From: Metaphire vulgaris
Lineage: Eukaryota; Annelida; Clitellata; Crassiclitellata; Megascolecidae
DNA length: 64,000 nucleotides
Assembly: GCA_018105865.1 (NCBI GenBank)
Contig: CM030859.1
Coordinates: 7,048,443 to 7,112,442, forward strand
Reading direction: 5' to 3'
Position 1 is the first letter of the stretch, and each line of letters starts with the position of its first letter. Made by a program: the position numbers and the translations under genes. The notes under the pieces were generated by a model. The model saw nothing but the letters and a program-made list of their open reading frames with translations. It was not told the DNA's origin and did no database searches. Shown here one piece after another: positions 55,655-64,000 of this stretch.

Positions 55655-57598
55655 TGTGGCGAAATCCCCAAACACTCTAGGAGAGTTAATTAGAAATTTG
55701 GCCGAAACACTGGGTCCCCACCCGGTCTGGCGTGGCCTGGCTTGTGAGAAGACAACATTTGAAGGATTTTTAGGACTTTATTCGAAAACATCAAACTAAA
55801 CGTCTTAAAGTTCACTTATCAACGAAAGCAGAAAGTCAATGCAACGAAACGTCAAACTAAGAAGCGCAATATCATGAAGAATTCGATGAGTTACAATCAT
55901 AAATGGTGCGACGAAGACCTAATTCCATACAACGAAATATTAATCTAAAGAGCACCAGACTGCAAGGAATTGGCGAGTTACAACCGTAAATGGTGCGACG
56001 AATATCTATTTCTATGCAACGAAATATTAACCTAAAGAGCACAAAACTGCAAGCAATCGGCGAGTTACAACCGTAAATGGTGCGACGATGAATGTACTCA
56101 GTTCGAACTACTTGTCAAGAACGTCTTATCATCATCTATGGCGAAAGTTAAACGAACATAGTATTCTAGTTATGGACGATCGTTTATGAAGCGACGATGC
56201 ATCTAAGTAATCTTATCTATGACTACAAAGGCGAGCGCCTAAACCTTTTAATGTCAGACAAAGTTAAACGAATCACAAACATCAATGAGGCGACGAAGCA
56301 TCTAAACGAGCGTCTCAAGAATGATTTATTGTTCACTATAACGAAGAAACAGCGAAATACATATATGCCATGACTATAGGACTTAAAGAGCGCCTGAAAT
56401 AGTGAAAAAGAACCAACAACCTTAACTGTTCGACAAACCAGAAGGTCACCGTCCTCGAACTGAAGCACAAACGTCTACAATTACAACAGCACGGCATAAA
56501 ATTAAAGTTACGCAAAACAAGCCCTAAATAGGGCTGATCCGCGAGAGCATGTGCTCTTAACCGGTAAGGCCCGGCGGCCGACACTCTGATGAGAGTGCTT
56601 TTTGCCCCGATGGAGGCGATAACCGGTAAGGCCCGGCAGCCGACACTCTGATGAGAGTGCTTTTTGCCCCGATGGAGGCGATAACCGGTAAGGCCCGGCA
56701 GCCGACACTCTGATGAGAGTGCTTTTTGCCCCAATGGAGGCGATAAAGCTCTGATGAGAGCGTACAGCCGAGCCCGGCTCTGCAAGCGATGGCTCACAGG
56801 AGTCCGTAAAGAACTAAAGAACTGAGCGCGTTCTCGTGTTTATATAGCCTCTGGAACAGAGCAGCAGAGGAAGGGGAGGCTCCAGCCAATGAGAAAGCGA
56901 CAGTGATCGGAGGTAAGGGACCTTGCCCAATGGGAGCCAAGGTCTAAAAATTTGGATCACGTGACCAAGGAACGGAGCGTTCTGATTGGCCATAATGCTA
57001 AATGTCCATTGACATTTCAATAACAAATATCTAAATAATTAATGCGAAATGAATCTTAAATATAACAAAATCGGAGTCAGAAAGTCGTGGGCTTTCGACT
57101 GATAGTTTACATGAGCCTTAACGTGGCCTAGAAGCCGCAATTCGAGAGATCGGATTTTAGCAAAACCACGTTAACACCGACGGCACAAATGTGGCCATAA
57201 CTTCTTAAATAATCGTCCTAAAAATCTTAATTACATATACGATTACATAATAATAAACCGTGCATTGTCCTATACGACTGGTTTTGTGCAAAAATATGTA
57301 CATAGCGCACAAAAAGGGGGTATAGAAACGGCGCATGGCCATGAACAAAAATCGTTCAAAGCTCTCGAAATATGTGGTCCACAAGCTTCAAAGTCACTTT
57401 CGCTTGAGGGCAGAATTATTTCTGATCGTATTTCAGGGATTTCATAGGCGGATGGCTAATATTTGTTCAAAAATGAGTGTTTTGAAATCGTAATGTATAA
57501 GAGCGTATCGGGAGAACCCCGTAGGAGCGGCCAAGAAAAACCGTAGATTAGCGTAGCCGCGTATATCAGCGAATACGAAAGAATGCAAATTCTCCACA
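55655..57598 (-). repeat. 5' LTR (intact, 1944 bp)
   Basis: Bounded by TGTGGAGAAT (57598) and TTCGCCACA (55655) on the element strand. It contains a TATA box (56840-56846) and an initiator (56819-56825), implying a U3 of about 775 bp and an unusually long R-U5 of about 1.17 kb. R-U5 carries the 62-bp hairpin repeats (56560-56746) and the 85-bp tandem repeats (about 55850-56095). A 153-codon frame at 56336-56797 is not conserved in the other LTR and is not called. Confidence 0.93.
56819..56846 (-). promoter_or_regulatory. LTR core promoter: TATA box and initiator
   Basis: On the element strand TATATAA (56846-56840) is followed about 25 bp on by TCAGTTC (56825-56819), an arthropod/invertebrate-like initiator. 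Upstream CCAATCAGAACGC (about 56977-56989) and two other CCAAT-like boxes lie at suitable distances. The same initiator is the insertion site of the nested element in the 3' LTR. Confidence 0.7.
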
Positions 57599-58469
57599 TA
57601 TATATATATATATATAATTATATATATAGGCCTATATACATAATGGACAAGCCAGTGTCAGCGAACCGGTTGTTAATCAATTGGCATCACGTACACCGCT
57701 GATAGGCCCACCAAGTTTCGAGATAACCTTTTTTTGCTTGTCAGCACGATTTTCAGCACGATTTAGAAGGAAGATAACCTTCTTTTTGCTTGTCAGAGAT
57801 TTTCAGTATATTAACGACGGCCTTTTTTCTCAGCCCCCGACCCACTCGGACCTTAATCCGGCCCTGCGAGAACTCATAGTAAAATCGGAGACCGCTCTTA
57901 GCTTTAGCCATTGGTCCACGGAGTTTGAATCCTCTGCCGATTGCACTGCATAATCAAATCGTCTCACGCCCAGACGTGTTCCTGGATAAACTTAAGACGT
58001 TTTATTTCGATAGAGCAGCAGCGACACACCTTTAAAAGTCGCGCCTCAGAAATTAATTATATACAACTATGATGAACTATCTACCTGTGCGTCAACATAC
58101 ATGTAATGAAAAATAGGCTCGCGTCATCTTTACCAGATTAGGGCCGAATACTATGACATGACATATGACATCTTTATCTATCTTATCAAGCGTCTTGTAG
58201 ACACAAGCCGCACAACCAATAAATCTAGATAAGAAATCTAGATAATAAAATTTACAATAAATAATTCAAAAACATCTGAATGTAGCGTCTCGGTTAGTTC
58301 CGTGTTAAAATCACTGCTAAGCTTAGCCTTACTGCCAAAAAACAAACTGCCATGGATTGCAATGGTCTACAGCGGTCAGCGGAGTTGAATATAAAGGTAA
58401 ACGAGAGGGCGGTGAGGACCAATGGTCAGAAGAATAAAATTCTGTTAAACAAATGTAACATGAATTAAG
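57599..58469. other. Intergenic with repeat fragments
   Basis: A TA tract (57599-57630), then fragments of the CCTTTTTTTGCTTGTCAGCA repeat (about 57725-57840). No gene seen. Confidence 0.5.
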
Positions 58470-58473
58470 CATA

Positions 58474-58875
58474 GGGCTGTCCATTAATTACGTCAAAAAT
58501 TTAGGGGGAGGGGGTTTGAAAAAGTTTGACAGTTGTTGATAGGGGGAGGGGGTCGAGAGAAGTTGACGTCAACAATTTCACTTTTTACAAATAATCAAAA
58601 ATAGGAAATTTCATGGAATACTACTTACAACAATGGGAAAAAGCATGGCAAAAAGGTCATCACCATCACATTTTGACACTCGATGAGCAAAACAGGGAAA
58701 ATGGTCATCACCACAAAACATAATAATAACCTTGTTATTGGGACCTGTCATTGATCTTGAGGGAGAGGTCAAAAGTTTTTGACGTAATTATAGGGGTAAG
58801 TGAAAGTTGACAGTTGTTGACAAGGGGAGGGGTCAAAAATCGCCCAAAATTGTTGACATAATTAAAGGACAGCCC
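58474..58875 (+). mobile_element. MITE with GGGCTGTCC ends and 4-bp target duplication
   Basis: 402 bp; ends GGGCTGTCCATTAATTACGT and the inverse of GGGCTGTCCTTTAATTATGT. The flanks share CATA (58470-58473, 58876-58879). The interior has GTTTGACAGTTGTTGA repeats near both ends. The superfamily is not certain; 4 bp argues against hAT and piggyBac. Confidence 0.75.
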
Positions 58876-59401
58876 CATATCAGTTAATTGGCGAACTTCG
58901 ATTAAGGAATGACAATAGTGTCATCACGCGTTTAAAAAAGAGCAAGAAAAAACATCTGCCTGGTGACTCTGCAATCTGCATATAGATACAGTGGTTGCAC
59001 GAATCGCCAATAAAAAACCTCTTAAGCGCCCAACGCCACCAAGAATGCCTTTGAAGCAATTCAATCGACGGATGGACGAAGCGACCGACTTAATGCCGGC
59101 AGTCACGTGATCACCATGGCGACGCAGTAAACAGTCGACGGCGTCGAGTCACGTGACACATGCGAGGAACGAATATATTGATTAAATTTATGTAGAAAAA
59201 AACAACATTCAGTTAAAATGTTCGCTATTTAGACGACCAACGGCTCCAAAAGCTCCATATTCCGCTCTGCTTCAGCCTGTAAGGGCCCTTAAGTGCTGAT
59301 TTCGAGTAAACGATACTGACTTTTCCGTCTACAAATGCGAGTAAAAGTTAGAGCATCAATAGTATTGTTGGGATCAGTGCTACTCAGCTACTGCCCATGA
59401 T

Positions 59402-59566
59402 CAGAGGCGTAGCGACGGGGGGTATATCGGTATATATACCCCCAAAATCAGTATACCTTAAAATTTTTTATGTGATTTACATGTGGTTATATGTGGTTTA
59501 TGCGGTTTATAGTTAAGATTTATACCCTATATACCCACCCAAATCAAATTCCTGGCTACGCCCCTG
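59402..59566 (+). mobile_element. hAT-type MITE (CAGRGRCGTAGC family), copy 3
   Basis: A 165-bp element with ends CAGAGGCGTAGC and GCTACGCCCCTG, and a perfect 8-bp target duplication CCCATGAT (59394-59401, 59567-59574). Confidence 0.94.
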
Positions 59567-59574
59567 CCCATGAT

Positions 59575-60959
59575 CCGTGTTTTGCACTAAATAGTTTGAC
59601 ATTTGAGGCTGATTTGATCGCTTGGATGTACGACACGCGAGCACATCGACCGCAGAGTAAAGAGATCTTGTTTGTGAAGTTTCAGATCGATAAAATGCGT
59701 TTTATTCGTTCAGATGAGGCTATGCATGCGTATAGCATTTCATAGATTAAATAAATATAGGCTCAAATCAATAGCAGTTATTCAGCATAATTTAGGATAC
59801 ATTATTCCCGGCAAATTGCGCATAGGCAGGAAGCTGTGCTTGGATATGTTAGTAGGCTACGTGTGTTCTAGCATTGGTCTAATGCTGTAAGTTGTGCACA
59901 AATGCATTTTTACATCGTTATTCGGAATCTGAGAACCGTTGATGCACTTTGGTTGCAGACTTGCAGTGATGCAGGTCAATTAGTCTTTTGATTTAGCAAT
60001 TAAGCCAAAATTTCAGTTCATATCGTGTGCCCCATGTAGTAGCTACTATGAAATTTCTGCTTTAGAGAGAATGACGGCGTCTCTTTTTATATGAATTTGA
60101 GAGGTGATGCTTGATAATTGTGTAGAGCAAATCTATAAAATATTTTTAGCTTGAGTTTTCTTACTGTTTGATTATGCAATATCAGTCAATTTGTATGCTG
60201 ACTCAGCTCTTCTTTTGCTCTTGTAAATGTCACCTAAATCTATTCCAATAAATTCACTACTCCACTTCATTATGTAGTCCCAATACTGCATGCTCTTTGG
60301 AGACCATTACTCTGAGCTGCTTTTTATAAAATTATTGCCTGAAGAGATAATGAATCCACTAGACATGTTATGACATGCTGGCTAGGAGTATTGCAGAGCC
60401 CAAGACCAGGTGAGCATGCAATGTATATGAATTATTGGTGTACTGTGGATAGCCTATCTAGATGTGGTTCCTAAGCAGAGATCAGCATTTTGTGCTTGCT
60501 CATGGCAAGCAATTCAGTGAGCCAATTTGCATTGAGCTAATGCAAAAGGCAGGCTGAGTGTATGTAATGCTGGGCTATATATAGACACAGTCTGCCATGT
60601 TTATTTCACTATGACAATTAATCAGAGCTTAAGCTTTTGTGCTTTACCTTGTGTTTACAGAACTGTTGTCTGGTTTGGAATCTGAGTGAGACTGTTTGGC
60701 TGTTTCCTCAACGATTTATGCAGAATTACATATTAACTATTTCTTGAATCGAGTATCACTGAACGATGCAATTTAGATCAGACCAAAGCAGACACCGGTA
60801 CTCATTGGTTGTGGGTTGAGGATAAAACTATGGACCTTGGGAGCTCTTGGAATTTAAAGTGGATGAAATAACTGACTGAATCCATTTGGAGATAATTGAA
60901 GTTCTTTGAATCATTGAAGTCTTTAAGTTCCTGTTTCTACAAGAAGGTCACATTTGCAG
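59575..60959. other. Upstream flank of the 61 kb gene
   Basis: No coding region recognised. A splice acceptor (CATTTGCAG, 60958-60959) just before the predicted start suggests at least one upstream 5' UTR exon within or beyond this stretch. Confidence 0.45.
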
Positions 60960-60979
60960 GAAGTGGTTTAGAAAGAAAG

Positions 60980-61158
60980 ATGTCTAGCTCTGATACCGTT
61001 ACCGAACCATCTTCAAAAACCGAAGTTGTGCTCCGAAACCTAAAAGGTGCCATGTATAAGATGTCAGTGCAGGAACTGCCAGGTCCTGTCACCTGTATGA
61101 CCGTCTGTGATTGCCACATATTTGTTTCCCTTGACACTCAAGGACTCTTTGTTTACAA
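60980..61158 (+). CDS. Unrecognised gene, first coding exon
   Basis: The exon follows an acceptor at 60959 and starts coding at ATG 60980 (MSSSDTVTEPSSKTEVVLRN). It ends at donor AA|GTTAGT with two leftover bases. The sequence LPGPVTCMTVCDCHIFVSLD then QGLFVYK has the alternating hydrophobic strands of a beta-propeller blade, but I cannot name a family. The start is the first ATG after the acceptor; an earlier in-frame ATG at 60896 would read through the acceptor and is less likely. Confidence 0.65.
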
Positions 61159-61826
61159 GTTAGTAATTTCATTTATCTGATTGAATTGGCATTTTATTGC
61201 TTAATTTCCATTTATTCATTTGCAGGTGATCAAATAGTAATGCCAATTACACCGGATTACTATTGAATTTTGATAAAACATGAATAAGGGACTAGTCATC
61301 AATGAATTGCATAATTAAGAACATGACAGGTCGAAAATGGACAAAATCCAAAATTAAAATGTATTTCAATGAAGAACTTGTGACACGGATTCCAATAATA
61401 AATCTTCTGCAACTATCATAATCTATGACATTGTATAATATGAAACTTTGTTATGTCGTACCCTTTGTGAATCTAATAAAATGATTGATTGAATTACTTT
61501 CTAAAAGATAATTGAATAATGGTACAGATAACTGATAAGAGATTTTGTTCTTGATCAGATAATATTGCAATAATATAATCATGGGTATATTGACCCTTTG
61601 CTACCAAGAATCTGTATAACCAATGTGTCATGAAGCCTAAATATCAGCCATATGTGGCCAAAGGGTTAACATTGTGAAACAAACAGTGAAGTTGTTGAAG
61701 TTGTAAAAATTAATAACTCAAATTTTATTTTATTTTTGGAAGATAGTGATACTATATTTTGAATAGACTTTGGTGATTGTGTTTGCATAGATAATTCTCT
61801 TGCACTATTTTGTGTTTTGCATTTAG

Positions 61827-61920
61827 AATTGATGTAAGTGAGATCAAATTGCTACGAAGAATTGAAAGTGGCAGTTGTTTTGACATACTTGCATCTCATA
61901 AACATCTAGTCTATATCATG
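61827..61920 (+). CDS. Unrecognised gene, second coding exon
   Basis: 94 nt; acceptor ATTTAG, donor ATG|GTAACT. It joins exon 1 in frame (AA+A) to give IDVSEIKLLRRIESGSCFDI then ASHKHLVYIM, again strand-like. The phase match supports the gene model. Confidence 0.65.
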
Positions 61921-62668
61921 GTAACTATAGTTAGTCACATTTATATTAATTTGTCTTGTCAATGACTTGCTAGATATAGACAATTCTCTGGATATAATGC
62001 CTTAAAAGTCAGTGATACAAAAATTTAAATTGCTTACTTTCAGTTCCTATATATATTATATGTATTTAACTATTTATTATTTAGAGCAATATTTTAACTT
62101 TTGAGCATCTAATGAGTCTTTCCTTTAATGTCTCCTAAAGAAATACTGCAATGCCATTGGCATAAACATCTGCTTAATGATGAGACTGCAAGTCGCAGGC
62201 ATTTTGTGACATCTGGAATTGAAAGACTTCACTGAAAAAGGAAAATTAAAGCAGTGTTTGATTTGCAATGGACTAGGTCTTGATCCTCCAATGGTCCTGG
62301 CTGACACAAATGGGGTCACAATTTTGCTTCTTACTACGGTATCTTGCTACGGTATGGCCTAAAATATGGGGTGGGAGTATTACTTTCCCCAACTGAAGCT
62401 TCTGAGGCAAAAGTGTTAGCACTGTTTTTACTTTTTAACAATAAGCTAGGAAGGTCTAATTCAGTTCTAGCCTGGAGCACCTGGAACTGAAATGTACCTT
62501 TTGGAGACAAAATATAATGTAACCTGACGTACTTTGGACACGTAATGAGGAGCAAGAAAAGGTAAAAGGAATGTGATTTACTACACCAATTTCTACTTGT
62601 ACTCATTGTCAATTAGAATATGTCTTTTCAGAGAATTACATAAATTTTGTTGTTTTGCATCATTTTAG

Positions 62669-62822
62669 GAAGACCCAAAGAAATCTACTGTTAATGTCGT
62701 TGTTCATGCAATGCCAGAAGTGCTGTCGCCAAAAAAAAGCTGCTCAAAGCCGTTGGCAGTAATTAAGATACTGCGCAGAGCTCCTTTGGCTTTACACTCG
62801 GACATTGGCCTGTTGGCCATTG
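62669..62822 (+). CDS. Unrecognised gene, third coding exon (gene continues)
   Basis: 154 nt; acceptor CATTTTAG, donor ATTG|GTAAGA, phase 0 entry matching exon 2. It encodes EDPKKSTVNVVVHAMPEVLS and, after a KK-rich stretch, LAVIKILRRAPLALHSDIGL. No further exon is recognisable to 64000, so the gene is only partly in the window. A possible extra exon around 62212-62339 (CLICNGLGLDPPMVL) would interrupt this smooth join and is not included. Confidence 0.6.
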
Positions 62823-63122
62823 GTAAGATTGCTCTCATTTCAACCTATGAAGCAATGGATTTTGCACTGTGGCATCTAGCGTCACCATAGACTGTTATGT
62901 GGTTGTCCAGACTGATATCCCAAATTTGGATTTGTTTCTTATGCGATTGGGATTTGATGCACCATGGCTTCTTGACATTATGAAGTGGCATTTTATAAGT
63001 TGATGACTGGATTGCAAAGGCGTCGATCCACTTGGAATATTGGGGGGGGCCCAAACCTCCGAAGTTAGGTACATGAAAAGTTGATGCTGTCATTTCTCGT
63101 TGTCCTGGTCACTCACGACTCG

Positions 63123-63172
<50 letters not shown>

Positions 63173-63400
63173 CTACTACATATATATATAGCTACTACAT
63201 ATATATATATATAGCTACTACATATATATATATATATAGACACTATATATATAGACACTATATATAGACACTATATATATAGACACTATATATATAGACA
63301 CTATATAAATAGACACTATATAAATAATTATATATAGCTAGTTAACCTAAGAAATATATATATATATATTATATATATATATCCATACATACACACAGGG
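63123..63400. repeat. (TA)n and GCTACTACATATATA / GACACTATATA repeats
   Basis: A pure TA tract followed by tandem TAGCTACTACA- and TAGACACTATATA-type units, low complexity. Confidence 0.9.
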
Positions 63401-64000
63401 TGTAGACCCTATACACAAAGCTCTATAGAAATTAACAAGATCTTACTTACTTACTTACTTTGTTTATAGTGATATAAATTCAGCCATAATTTTATTTACT
63501 TTTGGGTTTGTTCAATAATTACTTCCAATTAAACTATTTAATGTGTATAAAGGCAAAAATTCATAGTTCTGCAGTCTGCACCACAAAAAATTATTGCTGA
63601 CCAGTCATATTAAAACGTAGGCATGTATACCTTACCTGCTTGAGTAGTCTATCTCGTAATCTCAATTAGAGTGTTGAGCCCAAGGTGCAGAGCAAAATGA
63701 AAAGTTTGACAAATAAAAGAGTCCAGGTTTCGAAGGCAACATCTTAAATGATATTGCATTGTCGCTTACGAGACATTATTAAATTTTTATTTTCTACTAC
63801 TCGGATTTAGACGTCTTAACAGTTAACTGTCTAGTTCAAGCAAGAGAAATGTCTTAAATGCAGTCAGATGACTCAGTTCCCGTAGGCCCTAATCTCCATA
63901 TAATTTAGACGCTTCACCGTGATTTCGATAAACCCATACGATTTATCTAAACTTCTAAAGAGTTAAACGCCATTCTCTCAGCAGGGTGGCGTAGTTATCC
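63401..64000. other. End of window, no gene seen
   Basis: No coding signal recognised; a short (TTAC)n tract lies near 63447-63462. Confidence 0.45.

Larger units (their letters stand above)
45093..57598 (-). mobile_element. LTR retrotransposon with gag-protease only, containing a nested I-group insertion
   Basis: Two LTRs (TGTGG...CCACA, TG/CA ends) of about 1.94 kb bound a 2470-bp internal region transcribed on the minus strand. Next to the 5' LTR (55655-57598) is a tRNA-Leu-type primer site; next to the 3' LTR is a purine tract. The only internal gene is a 730-codon gag-protease frame: no reverse transcriptase, RNase H or integrase. The 3' LTR (45093-53184) is interrupted by a 6.1 kb non-LTR element. 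The LTRs differ by only a handful of changes (for example 45736 versus 56298, and short indels near 45940, 52508 and 52787), so insertion is recent. The flanks are TA repeats, which hides the target duplication. Confidence 0.9.

Noticed and set aside
56336..56797. 153-codon minus-strand frame in the LTR, shorter in the other LTR
   Set aside because: A one-base indel near 45940 breaks the frame in the other LTR and its core is just the 62-bp tandem repeat; no evidence of selection.
62212..62360. Possible exon with CLICNGLGLDPPMVL
   Set aside because: Including it breaks the natural in-phase join between 61920 and 62669; no clear acceptor.

Overview
This is nuclear DNA from an animal, probably a marine invertebrate. 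The evidence is a housekeeping gene of 11 GT-AG exons encoding a protein very close to animal cytosolic seryl-tRNA synthetase, long introns, abundant microsatellites and a heavy load of animal-type transposable elements (hAT, TTAA-target elements, CR1/L2- and RTE-like non-LTR elements, an RNase H-bearing I-group element and an LTR element primed by tRNA-Leu). I cannot fix the phylum; an echinoderm, hemichordate, cephalochordate or mollusc would all fit.

Host genes. (1) SARS1, 31106-42728, plus strand, 11 exons, 517 codons, every splice junction in phase, polyadenylation signal at 42832. (2) A small secreted EF-hand protein, plus strand, exons 22695-22955 and 27390-27644, with a 4.4 kb intron that has taken several transposon insertions. 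(3) Three exons (17276-18375, minus strand) of a GlcNAc-transferase II (MGAT2)-like gene, incomplete and out of phase at one junction, lying inside a possible 5.6 kb inverted-repeat-bounded element. (4) The first three coding exons (60980-62822, plus strand) of an unrecognised gene that is incomplete within the window.

Mobile DNA by region. 0-3 kb: a truncated CR1/L2 reverse transcriptase beside a large inverted repeat. 3-14 kb: hAT elements and MITEs, most with demonstrable 8-bp target duplications, including two hAT elements whose ends are arrays of a CTTG-containing hexamer. 14.6-20.2 kb: the putative composite element with 110-bp tandem repeats, zinc-knuckle ORF fragments and MGAT2-like exons. 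24-26 kb: two insertions of one defective hAT element, again with hexamer arrays. 35-44 kb: retrotransposon remnants in and after the SARS1 introns. 45.1-57.6 kb: an LTR retrotransposon that carries only gag-protease, with near-identical 1.94 kb LTRs; its 3' LTR is split by a 6.1 kb I-group non-LTR retrotransposon with both ORFs intact. 58-60 kb: two more MITEs.

The most notable signals are the shared 15+18 bp architecture of the hAT subterminal arrays, the pol-less LTR element, the nested and apparently intact I-group element, and the possible capture of a glycosyltransferase fragment. I found no CRISPR array, rRNA or tRNA gene.
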